A program made the position numbers and the translations under genes. A stretch of 64,000 bases of DNA from Alteribacter natronophilus (lineage in GTDB: Bacteria > Bacillota > Bacilli > Bacillales > Salisediminibacteriaceae): positions 62,001 to 126,000 of the forward strand of contig NZ_VCRO01000002.1 of assembly GCF_006007885.1 (NCBI RefSeq). The letters are read 5' to 3'. This document shows positions 9,297-16,840 of the stretch, in pieces (within the stretch, counting starts at the first letter, position 1; each line of letters begins with the position of its first letter). Under the pieces are notes generated by a model, which saw only the letters and a program-made list of their open reading frames with translations, searched no databases and was not told where the DNA came from.

Positions 9297-9992
9297 ATGA
9301 AAATAGATATCTGGTCCGATTTCGTCTGTCCATTCTGCTACATCGGCAAGAGGCACCTTGAGAAGGCGCTGGAGCAGTTTGAGGGACGGGACAGGGTAAA
9401 TATCACCTACCGCAGCTTTCAGCTCGACCCGGGGGCTTCTGCGGTTGCTGGCCGGTCGATGTATGACGTACTTTCAGAGAAATACGGGATGACAATTGAA
9501 CAGGCAAAGCAGACTACGGCCAACGTATCCATGCAGGCAGAGCAGGCCGGGCTTTCCTATGATTTTGATTCCATGATTCCGGCAAACACCGAAGCTGCAC
9601 ACCGACTCGCTCAGTTTGCAGCCGGAAAGGGGAAAGGGGAGTCTTTCACAGAACGGGTCATGCAAGCAGTTTTCTCTGAGGGTGAGGATATCAGTGACCG
9701 TGAAACGCTGATCCGCCTTGCTTCTGAAGCTGAGATCGATGCTGAACAGGCTGCTGCCATTCTTGACTCTGGTGATTATCGGAAAGATGTTGAGGAGGAT
9801 CAGCACGAAGCTTCCGCCATCGGAGTGAAAGGCGTGCCTTTCTTTGTTTTTGACGGAAAGTATGCTGTTTCCGGGGCCCAGCCGCCTGAACGGCTTCTGG
9901 AAGTGATGGAGAAAGTGAGCCAGGAAACGGGGAATGAATCGAACAATCATTTGCCTAAGGAAGGGCAGGAATGCAGCGACGACCACTGTTAA
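9297..9992 (+). CDS. DsbA-family oxidoreductase (FrnE-like, thioredoxin fold)
   Basis: 231 residues. The CPFC active site is at residues ~12-15 (SDFVCPFCYIGKRHLE), with an inserted helical domain and the cis-proline segment GVKGVPFFVFDGKYAVSGAQ. There is no signal peptide, so it is cytoplasmic like FrnE/YwbO. By family it is a dithiol-disulfide oxidoreductase or isomerase used in oxidative stress; the substrate is unknown. The C-terminal tail ends CSDDHC, two extra cysteines. The ATG follows AAAGGAGG, 15 bp after the pilus operon, so it could be read from the same transcript, but its function looks unrelated. Confidence 0.88.
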   Translation: MKIDIWSDFVCPFCYIGKRHLEKALEQFEGRDRVNITYRSFQLDPGASAVAGRSMYDVLSEKYGMTIEQAKQTTANVSMQAEQAGLSYDFDSMIPANTEAAHRLAQFAAGKGKGESFTERVMQAVFSEGEDISDRETLIRLASEAEIDAEQAAAILDSGDYRKDVEEDQHEASAIGVKGVPFFVFDGKYAVSGAQPPERLLEVMEKVSQETGNESNNHLPKEGQECSDDHC

Positions 9993-10002
9993 AAAAGTGG
10001 AG

Positions 10003-10033
10003 GGCCCGTTCAAGGTGTTAGCCTGGACGGGCC
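10003..10033. terminator. Bidirectional terminator between converging genes
   Basis: GGCCCGTTCA / TGGACGGGCC stem. The A-run on its left gives a good U-run for the leftward gene; the rightward tail is weaker. Confidence 0.6.
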
Positions 10034-10039
10034 TTAAGT

Positions 10040-10510
10040 CTACACCTTCACTTTACCGATGGTGGCAAGTTCGCTAAGAAAGTAGTCCCGGTCTTCCTGT
10101 TTTTCAATCTTCCCGGCAGCCTCTTCTGCTTTGGCAATGTATTTCTTCATCCTCTTCCTGTCTCCTGCTGTGCTGCAGGCTCTTGCCATCGCCTCATAGG
10201 CAAATGCAAGGTCAAAATCCCCAATTCTGTGGTCGAGACAGATTTCCAGCGCATGGCGGGCATGATAAAGGGCACTTTCCCCCATACCGGTCAGTGCGTA
10301 TACCCTTGAGAGCTGCCATTCCCCCCTTGTAAATTCAAGGGGTGTACCAATTTCCCCCCAGTGAAACCGGGAGGCATGCGCCGTATGAATCATCTGCAGA
10401 TCGTCATCCGGAGTGCGGTCCTGTTTCTCAATCAGGTCCCAGGTTGCATTGAAACTGCGGGCAGCCTGTTTCCTGTGCCACTCGGATGCTGTCATTTTCT
10501 GATCCCTCAT
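10040..10510 (-). CDS. Conserved hypothetical protein, TPR-like helical repeats
   Basis: 156 residues, all helical by composition. It contains pairs reminiscent of tetratricopeptide repeats (GEWQLSRVYALTGMGESALYHARHALEI then FDLAFAYEAMARACSTAGDRKRMKKYIAKAEEAAGKI, with A/G/Y at the usual TPR sites). It has no signal peptide and no catalytic motif. The ATG has AGGAGGTACG upstream. A protein-binding scaffold is the likely role; I do not recognise a named family member. Confidence 0.7.
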   Translation of the reverse strand: MRDQKMTASEWHRKQAARSFNATWDLIEKQDRTPDDDLQMIHTAHASRFHWGEIGTPLEFTRGEWQLSRVYALTGMGESALYHARHALEICLDHRIGDFDLAFAYEAMARACSTAGDRKRMKKYIAKAEEAAGKIEKQEDRDYFLSELATIGKVKV

Positions 10511-10724
10511 TTGTACGTACCTCCTGAAAAGTGGTTACACTAAACGTTCAACATGCACCCGTAAAATCCTTTCAGGGTGCAGAAAAACAGAAAACGATTA
10601 ATTATCGGCAAGCCTGATGGGGAGATATACATCTTCCTGTTTAAACGTGTTACTATAAGGAAATAACAGAGGTATCTTAGCCGGGTACGTCAAAAATTGA
10701 AGAGATAGAGAGGTTGGAAAAGCA

Positions 10725-12401
10725 ATGGAGAACAAGGAGACTTCTTCAAATTTCATAAAGACGATTATGGAAGAGGATTTGCGTTCAGGCAAACGGGATG
10801 AAATCGTGACAAGATTCCCGCCGGAACCGAACGGATATCTACATATTGGCCACGCTAAATCCATTTTTATCAACTTTGAAATGGCTGACGAGTTTAACGG
10901 CCGGACGAATCTGCGTTTTGACGATACGAACCCACTAAAAGAGGATCAGGAATTTGTAGATTCGATTAAGGAAGATGTGAAATGGCTCGGTTACGACTGG
11001 GAAGAGCTTCATTTTGCGTCCAATTATTTTGAGGAGATGTATCAGCGTGCCGTGCTTCTGATTAATAAGGGTCTTGCCTACGTTGAGGATCTCTCGATTG
11101 AGGAGATTCGCGAGTATCGTGGAACACTTACGGAGCCGGGAAAAGAGAGTCCTTCACGCTCCCGCAGTGCAGAAGAGAACCTGGCTCTGTTTGAGCGCAT
11201 GAAGAACGGCGAATTCGGTAACGGGGAAAAGGTGCTCCGTGCCAAAATAGATATGAGCTCCGGTAACATGAACATGCGGGATCCGGTTCTTTACCGCATC
11301 TCACATACTGCACACCACAACACCGGTGATACGTGGTGCATATACCCGATGTATGCTTTTGCACACCCGCTTGAAGATGCGATCGAGGGCGTAACCCACT
11401 CGCTCTGTACTACCGAGTTTGAGGAACAGCGTCCTCTGTACAACTGGGTGGTGGAGAATACGGAGATGGAGACGCAGCCTCAGCAGATTGAGTTCGGCCG
11501 CCTGAACCTGACTAACACGGTCATGAGCAAGCGGAAACTGAAGCAGCTGATCGATGAAAATGTGGTGGACGGCTGGGACGATCCGCGTCTGCCGACAATT
11601 TCAGGCCTTCGCCGGGGAGGCTATACACCTGAAGCCATTCGCAATTTCATCAGTGAAACCGGTGTTTCCAAAGGAAGCGGAGCAGTTGATAGAAGAATGC
11701 TTGATCACTTTATCCGCGAAGACCTGAAACTCAAGGCACCGCGGACAATGAGCGTGATCCGTCCGCTTAAGGTTGTTATTACGAATTACCCTGAAGGTGA
11801 AAGCGAACTTCTCGATGCGGAAGTAAACCCGGAAGTACCTGAAATGGGCACGCGGCAGATCCCGTTTTCCCGTGAGATTTATATCGAGCAGGAAGACTTC
11901 ATGGAGGATCCACCGAAGAAATATCACCGCCTTTATCCGGGTAACGAAGTGCGCCTCAAACATGCGTATTTCATAAAATGTGAGGACTTCGTAAAAGATG
12001 AGGACGGCAACGTAGTGGAACTTCACTGCACGTACGATCCGGAAACGAAAAGCGGATCCGGATTTGAAGGACGTAAAGTTAAAGGGACGATTCACTGGGT
12101 TGACGCAGGCGACTCCAAGCCGGCTCAGTTCCGTCTATACGATTCCCTGATCCTTGACGCTGAGGAAGATGAGGAGATCGATGAGGCAGAGGAAAAAACA
12201 TTCATGGACTACGTAAACCCGGCGTCACTTGAAATTCTGGACGGCTTTGTCGAGTCCAATATGGCCGGTGTGAAGCCGCAGGATAAATTCCAGTTTTTCC
12301 GCCACGGCTACTTTAATGTGGATCCGAAGCACACAACAGGGGAGAGCCTCGTATTCAACAGGATCGTACCTCTGAAAAGCTCATTTAAATTCAAAAAATA
12401 A
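10725..12401 (+). CDS. glnS: Glutaminyl-tRNA synthetase
   Basis: 558 residues, the usual length for bacterial GlnRS. Class I signatures: [16 protein letters not shown] (HIGH) near residue 30 and [10 protein letters not shown] (KMSKR) near residue 268, followed by [10 protein letters not shown], which is typical of GlnRS over GluRS. The C-terminal beta-barrel anticodon domain is present ([10 protein letters not shown]). It charges tRNA-Gln with glutamine directly. Many Bacilli lack this enzyme and make Gln-tRNA through GluRS and GatCAB, so its presence is notable. No T-box is visible in the 215-bp leader. The start ATG has GAGAGGTTGG upstream. Confidence 0.96.
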   Translation: MENKETSSNFIKTIMEEDLRSGKRDEIVTRFPPEPNGYLHIGHAKSIFINFEMADEFNGRTNLRFDDTNPLKEDQEFVDSIKEDVKWLGYDWEELHFASNYFEEMYQRAVLLINKGLAYVEDLSIEEIREYRGTLTEPGKESPSRSRSAEENLALFERMKNGEFGNGEKVLRAKIDMSSGNMNMRDPVLYRISHTAHHNTGDTWCIYPMYAFAHPLEDAIEGVTHSLCTTEFEEQRPLYNWVVENTEMETQPQQIEFGRLNLTNTVMSKRKLKQLIDENVVDGWDDPRLPTISGLRRGGYTPEAIRNFISETGVSKGSGAVDRRMLDHFIREDLKLKAPRTMSVIRPLKVVITNYPEGESELLDAEVNPEVPEMGTRQIPFSREIYIEQEDFMEDPPKKYHRLYPGNEVRLKHAYFIKCEDFVKDEDGNVVELHCTYDPETKSGSGFEGRKVKGTIHWVDAGDSKPAQFRLYDSLILDAEEDEEIDEAEEKTFMDYVNPASLEILDGFVESNMAGVKPQDKFQFFRHGYFNVDPKHTTGESLVFNRIVPLKSSFKFKK

Positions 12402-12410
12402 TGCATAAAA

Positions 12411-12447
12411 GTGCTCTCCAGTATTCATCCGGAGGGCACGTTTTTTT
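12411..12447 (+). terminator. Terminator of glnS
   Basis: GTGCTCTCC / GGAGGGCAC stem followed by seven T. Confidence 0.85.
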
Positions 12448-12470
12448 ACATGCACAGGAGGTGAAAGCAG

Positions 12471-13220
12471 GTGTACAACAGTAACAAAAACAGTTCAAAC
12501 AGACCGGATCCCGCTCCGGGGGGACCATGGATCATGACACAGAACTGGACGGATCTTATGTTTGCCCACTGGAGAGTCTCTGCTGCAGAACTGGAAAAGC
12601 ACCTCCCGGACGAGCTGGAGCTGGATACATGGAACGGGGAAGCCTGGGTTGGTGTTGTTCCGTTCCGCATGTCCGGTACAAGGGCGCGCTTTCTGCCGCC
12701 GGTGCCCTTTTTGAGTACACTTCTTGAGCTTAACTTGAGGACGTATGTAAAATACCGGGGAATGCCCGGCGTATATTTTATCAGCCTTGATGCGGACAGC
12801 CGCCCTGCAGTTGAGGGAGCACGCTCTCTTTTCCATCTTCCCTATTTTAAAGCGCGTATGTCTGCACAGAGAGAAGATGAGTGGGTTCATTTTGAAAGTA
12901 ACCGGACTGATCGCAGGGGAAAACCGGCTTTTCTCCGCGCCAGCTACAGAGCAATCCCCGGAGCGGATTCATTTGAGCCTGAAGAAGGTACATTTGTCTA
13001 CTGGCTCACCGAACGCTACCGGCTGTTTACCAGACGTAAAGAATCGCTTCTTGCCGGTGAAATTGATCATGCTGCCTGGAGGCTCACTGAGGCGGAAGCT
13101 TCTTTTACGGCGAACACTCTGGGAGATGCCCACAGTATCACATTACCGGCAGAAAAACCGGTCCTCCACAAGGCTTATCCACAGAAAGTCCGTTTCTGGC
13201 CGTTCAGGAAACTTTATTAA
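12471..13220 (+). CDS. DUF2071 (YqjF-like) protein
   Basis: 249 residues from a GTG with an AGGAGGTGA site. The family pattern is clear: an N-terminal WTDLMFAHWRV, then LPDELELDTWNGEAWVGVVPFRM, and NLRTYVKYRGMPGVYFISLDA. These proteins have an acetoacetate-decarboxylase-like beta-barrel fold; their reaction is not known. The 3' end contains a perfect DnaA box (13175-13183), the first of a three-box cluster running into the intergenic region. Confidence 0.82.
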   Translation: MYNSNKNSSNRPDPAPGGPWIMTQNWTDLMFAHWRVSAAELEKHLPDELELDTWNGEAWVGVVPFRMSGTRARFLPPVPFLSTLLELNLRTYVKYRGMPGVYFISLDADSRPAVEGARSLFHLPYFKARMSAQREDEWVHFESNRTDRRGKPAFLRASYRAIPGADSFEPEEGTFVYWLTERYRLFTRRKESLLAGEIDHAAWRLTEAEASFTANTLGDAHSITLPAEKPVLHKAYPQKVRFWPFRKLY

Positions 13221-13270
13221 CATGTGGATAACCGCGCTCGTTCCGGCCTGAAAAGTACTATTGTGGATAA
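13175..13270. promoter_or_regulatory. Cluster of three perfect DnaA boxes
   Basis: TTATCCACA at 13175-13183 on the plus strand, and its complement TGTGGATAA at 13223-13231 and 13262-13270. All three match the 9-mer consensus exactly and lie within 96 bp, across the end of the DUF2071 gene and the following gap. I saw no other perfect box when reading the window. Outside oriC, such clusters in Bacillus subtilis bind DnaA and dampen initiation; that role here is inference. There is no dnaA or dnaN gene, no AT-rich unwinding stretch and no rep gene beside it, so it does not look like an origin. Confidence 0.72.
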
Positions 13271-13765
13271 TAGACTATAATTTAGCGGGAAAACACCTCC
13301 AGTGATTAGTTCACTGTTATGAATAAACGAGCATCCTCCGCTGCGTGAAAGAGCACTGTTTCAATCTCGCAAAGCCTTCCTTACTCTCCGCGGGGATGCT
13401 GTTTTGCCTGCTTATAACGTGTCTTTTACCCGCATGGACTTTGATTGCCAGCTGCGTTCTTCTTGGCTTGGGAAAATATAGTTAATTCTAATGCCCTCGG
13501 GCTATCCAACTGCCGGATCCTCTGATGTTTGCCCGTCTATTTCCTCTTTTGAACCGGTAGTATATATGGTCGTTCCTTCTGAAGCGAGCCTTTCTGCTGT
13601 CTCTTTGCCAATCCGGATTGTTAAACCGATTCTGACAAACACCTTATAATAGACCGCCATGCTGATTTATATCAGCGCTGGATATTGCGGAGTGTTTTAT
13701 TTAAGGGGGATACGGAAAAAGATACTTTAATACGAGCGTGGTAACCAGGCAGGGGAGGGGAAATG
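13271..13765. other. 495-bp intergenic region between the DnaA boxes and nei
   Basis: It holds a long imperfect inverted repeat (AGCATCCTCCGC at about 13332 against GCGGGGATGCT at about 13393-13403), a GCTGAT/ATCAGC hairpin (about 13661-13676) and a possible 52-codon reading frame on the minus strand. No RNA gene or riboswitch was recognised. Confidence 0.5.
13502..13660 (-). CDS. Possible 52-residue hypothetical protein
   Basis: ATG at 13660 to TAG at 13502, translating to MAVYYKVFVRIGLTIRIGKE and a further 32 residues ending DPAVG. The alternating hydrophobic N-terminal half looks protein-like, but no clear Shine-Dalgarno precedes the ATG and no family is recognised. It could be a remnant or chance. 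Confidence 0.25.
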   Translation of the reverse strand: MAVYYKVFVRIGLTIRIGKETAERLASEGTTIYTTGSKEEIDGQTSEDPAVG

Positions 13766-14602
13766 ATGCCCGAAGGACCGGAAATCAGAATTGCAGCGGA
13801 TAAAGTTGAAATAGCAATTACTTCTTCACCTCTGATGGATGTTTATTTTGCCTTTGAGCAGCTGAAGGGATATGAGGATGTGCTTAAAGGGACCAGCGTA
13901 CTTAGAGTGGATACAAAGGGAAAGGCGATGCTCACACGTCTGGATAACGGTTATACCATCTATTCGCATAATCAGCTGTATGGCAAGTGGATGATTCGCA
14001 ACGTTTACAACTACCCGAAGACGAATCGTCAGCTCAGACTCGCTCTTCATAATGAAAAAAAGTCAGCTCTTCTCTACAGTGCCTCGGATATTGAGGTACT
14101 GAGGGATGAGGAGGTTGCTGCTCATCCCTATATACAGAAAGTCGGGCCGGATATACTGAGTGAACACGTAACGCCGGAGATGCTTTTTGCCCGGTTTACA
14201 GACAAAAGATTCATTCGGAGGAAATGGGCCGGTCTCCTGCTGGATCAGGGGTTTGTCGCAGGAATTGGCAATTATCTTCGAAGCGAAATTCTTTTTGTCG
14301 CACGAATTCCTCCTTCATTTCGTCCTGTCGACTGCACAGACGTGCAGTTGCACACTGCATCACGCGCCATAATTGATCTTTTAGTGCAGTCTTATGAAAC
14401 AGGCGGAATTACGACGGCAGATGACATTGTCGAATCTCTTAAGGAAAAAGGTCATACACGCCATCAGTACCGTCACTGGGCCTTTGGCAGAGGCGGACAG
14501 CCATCCGGATCTGCGGATCTTCAATTAAGAAAACAATTGTGGCCGGCAGGAGACTCTATTTTTGTCCTGATTGCCAGAAATAATATTGATTTCCCCCTGT
14601 GA
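13766..14602 (+). CDS. nei: Endonuclease VIII (Nei) DNA glycosylase with a frameshift in its C-terminal zinc finger
   Basis: The start is the second of two adjacent ATGs, since the catalytic proline must follow Met (M-PEGPEIR). The Fpg/Nei H2TH protein is easily aligned: AADKVEIAI, VDTKGKAMLT, YSHNQLYGKW, and GIGNYLRSEILF. As read it ends in an unrelated tail (GQPSGSADLQL...). Moving one base at about 14504 restores the expected zinc finger: CRICGSSIKK, then AGRRLYFCPDCQK, with a stop TAA at 14581-14583 and a total of 272 residues. So one base (a G in the first Cys codon) is missing, by mutation or sequencing error. Nei removes oxidised pyrimidines; without the finger, activity should be poor. 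Nei is uncommon in Bacilli. Confidence 0.88.
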   Translation: MPEGPEIRIAADKVEIAITSSPLMDVYFAFEQLKGYEDVLKGTSVLRVDTKGKAMLTRLDNGYTIYSHNQLYGKWMIRNVYNYPKTNRQLRLALHNEKKSALLYSASDIEVLRDEEVAAHPYIQKVGPDILSEHVTPEMLFARFTDKRFIRRKWAGLLLDQGFVAGIGNYLRSEILFVARIPPSFRPVDCTDVQLHTASRAIIDLLVQSYETGGITTADDIVESLKEKGHTRHQYRHWAFGRGGQPSGSADLQLRKQLWPAGDSIFVLIARNNIDFPL

Positions 14603-14628
14603 GCGGCCCGTTTGGCGGCTCTTTTTTT
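14601..14628 (+). terminator. Terminator of nei
   Basis: Imperfect stem GAGCGGCC / GGCGGCTC followed by seven T. Confidence 0.6.
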
Positions 14629-14675
14629 CTGTACGCTTCCACAGACAGTTACACCAGGTTATGGAAAAATCTAAA

Positions 14676-14832
14676 TGTATACATTTATGTATACATGTAA
14701 ACATTTCGTATACTTTTTGTGTACAAAGTCGTGTACAAGTACACAAAACCGTATACATAGCGGCATATCAACTTGTGTACACATTTGTAAACATGTATAC
14801 AAGAATGTACACAAGTTTACAAAAATGAATAC
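14676..14832. repeat. parC-like centromere: phased TGTRYAC repeat array
   Basis: About 13 copies of a heptamer close to TGTRYAC (variants TGTATAC, TGTAAAC, CGTATAC, TGTGTAC, TGTACAC, AGTTTAC, TGAATAC). They begin at 14676, 14688, 14696, 14707, 14718, 14730, 14738, 14750, 14774, 14786, 14794, 14806, 14814 and 14826 (the one at 14738 reads as AGTACAC). Successive steps are 11-12 or 8 bp, with one 24-bp step, so most sites fall on one face of the helix. The array lies directly upstream of the ParM-like gene and ends 13 bp before its promoter, the classic place for a ParR-bound, autoregulating centromere. Confidence 0.8.
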
Positions 14833-14845
14833 AACTATTGTCTCA

Positions 14846-14874
14846 TTGACCGTTAACCACTCCTGGATTATGCT
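14846..14874 (+). promoter_or_regulatory. Promoter of the parM-parR operon
   Basis: TTGACC (14846-14851), a 17-bp spacer, TATGCT (14869-14874). It lies immediately downstream of the repeat array, so a protein bound there could block it. Confidence 0.65.
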
Positions 14875-14937
14875 TTAGAAAATGGTACAAGTTACTATTT
14901 TTCTCTTAACCTATGAAAAGGAAGGATGAACATTTAA

Positions 14938-16128
14938 ATGACAAAATCAAGAATTGCTGCTGTTGATGTAGGTAATGACTCCCTGAAAGCACTATTCGGA
15001 AAATCAGATGCAGAATACTACATACCAAACGTCATCGCACGGGATATTGAAGACCGCCCTGTAATCGGAATTGAGGAGCTTAATGAAAAGGATCCGCTGG
15101 ATGGCATTCATATCCGAGTCCACTCCCCTGCCCTGTCCGAGAATAACGTCATTTACCGTGTCGGTAACCTTGCAACGAAAGCGGACAATGCAACAGAACT
15201 GGACCCGGGAAGCAGTAAATCAGAGGAAGATCAGACGCTCGTTATGCTGTTTGCGGCACTTGCCCTTGATGCTGTGAATGATGAGAACGCCGGTCTCTTT
15301 AAAACAAATAATCAGGTGACAGAAGCAAACTACACGCTTGGAACAGGCCTGCCGCTTAGAGAAGTAAAGGAAGGCAAGGACGTAGGGTACCGTTCCCAGC
15401 TCCTCTCCTCTGTGCATCAGGTGGAGTTTCTTGTTACACCGAAGTACCAGGGCAAAAAAGTAAATATCAAGTTTGATGAAGTAAAAGTGTATCCTGAAGG
15501 GTTCGCAGCCTACATTAACCTTGTGATGGACAAAGACCTGAACATTATTAACAGAGATCTAATCGATAAACAGATCCTGATTCAGGATATCGGTGGACTG
15601 TCAACGGATATTGCGGTCATCCGTAACCGTAATGTGGATGATGACAAGGCACAGGGCTTTAATATCGGAGTGTCCGAGTCTCTTGAGCAGATTCGTGAGG
15701 AAATCCGCTCCAAGCATGGTGTTGAGCTGGACAGCCGGAGAGATGTGGTGGACATTCTGACGAAGAAGAATGACCGAAACCACATTATGGTTAAAGGAAG
15801 CCGGACGAGCGTGCACGACATTACAGACCGTATTCTTCTCGAACTCGCGAAGAAGCAGTACCGTCACCTTCGTAATGTATGGGCGAAAAACTCCCAGACA
15901 GAGATCTGCTACTTTGTAGGGGGCGGCGCCATGGTTCTCAAAGACTACATTAAGACGCTGAATAACAACCTGGACGGCTACAACATTGATTTCTTTGAAG
16001 ATGAAAAAGAAAGTATCTGGATGATGGCAAATGCCTACTACAAGCTCGTTTCAGACAATGTCCGTAAACAGCAGGCGGCAGAGGATAAGAAAAAGAAAGA
16101 GACAGACAAAAAAGCTGTAAAAAACTAA
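14938..16128 (+). CDS. parM: ParM/StbA-family actin-like segregation ATPase
   Basis: 396 residues with the actin-fold signatures: phosphate-1 AAVDVGNDSLKALFG at the N-terminus, phosphate-2 IQDIGGLSTDIAVI near residue 220, and the adenosine motif YFVGGGAMVLKDYI near residue 325. Plasmid ParM proteins polymerise on ATP and push apart DNA tied to ParR-parC complexes. Here the gene lies among ordinary chromosomal genes, with a repeat array upstream and an RHH-type partner 12 bp downstream, i.e. a complete parMRC cassette. The lysine-rich C-terminus (KKKKETDKK) is typical of Firmicute members. Start ATG after AAGGAAGGATG. The family is sure; the cargo is unknown. Confidence 0.9.
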   Translation: MTKSRIAAVDVGNDSLKALFGKSDAEYYIPNVIARDIEDRPVIGIEELNEKDPLDGIHIRVHSPALSENNVIYRVGNLATKADNATELDPGSSKSEEDQTLVMLFAALALDAVNDENAGLFKTNNQVTEANYTLGTGLPLREVKEGKDVGYRSQLLSSVHQVEFLVTPKYQGKKVNIKFDEVKVYPEGFAAYINLVMDKDLNIINRDLIDKQILIQDIGGLSTDIAVIRNRNVDDDKAQGFNIGVSESLEQIREEIRSKHGVELDSRRDVVDILTKKNDRNHIMVKGSRTSVHDITDRILLELAKKQYRHLRNVWAKNSQTEICYFVGGGAMVLKDYIKTLNNNLDGYNIDFFEDEKESIWMMANAYYKLVSDNVRKQQAAEDKKKKETDKKAVKN

Positions 16129-16140
16129 TCGGGTGATTCC

Positions 16141-16737
16141 ATGATGAAAAAGGGGAACAATGGGATTCAGCGGGGGCAGGCGATCACGTTCCGTCTGCCG
16201 TCCGATACACCTGATCATCTCATTAGGGAGCTGCAGCAGTTAAAGGAACAGGAGAAAAGGAATTTTTCCAGCAGAATCGCCCAGTATGCTCTGGAAGGAG
16301 TCAGTCAGTCCCTTCAGAAAGAAAGGGAGACACTGACGATTCCACTGCCGAAACAGCTGAGTAAAGAGCAGCGGAACTGGATCAGGCATGCCCATTCAGA
16401 GGCTCTTCTGGGAAACATCGTCTATCAGCTGCTGGCAGACCCTGTCCGGGCCACATCAGTACTTGCGTCACTGAACAGCGGCTCCATCGATATTGAAGAA
16501 GCGCTGTATCTTCAGGAACAGAACTCCATGGAGACCGACGGGCGTACTGAACAGGCTGCCGTGAAGGAAAGTGATCGGGAGGACGGTGACGAGCGTCTGG
16601 ATGATACTTCCTTTGATGATCAGCTCGATAACTTTGACTGGAGCGGTGCAAAGCCGGTCGAAGAAGAAGAGGAATCCCACAAGGAAGAAAGTGTAGACGA
16701 CCTGCTCGGAGGATTTCTTGATAAAATGAACCGTTAA
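16141..16737 (+). CDS. parR: ParR-like centromere-binding protein (ribbon-helix-helix)
   Basis: 198 residues, 12 bp after parM. Residues ~13-55 fit a ribbon-helix-helix DNA-binding unit: a short strand QAITFRLP, then helices PDHLIRELQQLKEQEKR and FSSRIAQYALEGVSQ. The middle is helical, and the last ~70 residues are strongly acidic and disordered-looking, ending DDLLGGFLDKMNR, a hydrophobic end like the filament-capping tails of ParR proteins. The assignment rests on position, fold pattern and the repeat array; sequence similarity to named ParR proteins was not testable. The double ATG start leaves the first residue uncertain. Confidence 0.75.
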   Translation: MMKKGNNGIQRGQAITFRLPSDTPDHLIRELQQLKEQEKRNFSSRIAQYALEGVSQSLQKERETLTIPLPKQLSKEQRNWIRHAHSEALLGNIVYQLLADPVRATSVLASLNSGSIDIEEALYLQEQNSMETDGRTEQAAVKESDREDGDERLDDTSFDDQLDNFDWSGAKPVEEEEESHKEESVDDLLGGFLDKMNR

Positions 16738-16772
16738 AAGCTTCAGGGACCTTGATCCCTGAAGCTTTTTTT
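16738..16772 (+). terminator. Terminator of the parMR operon
   Basis: Perfect 12-bp stem AAGCTTCAGGGA / TCCCTGAAGCTT with a T-run, directly after the parR stop. Confidence 0.9.
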
Positions 16773-16795
16773 ATAGCAACGTGCACTAAAGAAAA

Positions 16796-16831
16796 GAAGG
16801 AGCAGGACGGGACAATCCCGCCTGCTCCTTC
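16796..16831 (-). terminator. Terminator of the ilvE-cstA operon
   Basis: GAAGGAGCAGG...CCTGCTCCTTC stem with an inner CGGGA/TCCCG; U-rich tail on the minus strand. Confidence 0.75.
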
Positions 16832-16840
16832 GCTGTAAAC

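Noticed and set aside
13175-14602. Replication origin of an integrated plasmid
   Set aside because: DnaA boxes are present, but no rep gene or AT-rich unwinding region was found; kept only as a hypothesis.
14676-14832. CRISPR-like or simple microsatellite repeat
   Set aside because: Units are only about 7 bp with 8-12-bp steps, there are no spacers of 30 bp and no cas genes; position before parM fits a centromere.
14571-14878. Open frames of 67-85 codons across the repeat array
   Set aside because: They are products of the TGTRYAC repeats (low-complexity Tyr/Thr/Cys-rich translations) without ribosome sites.
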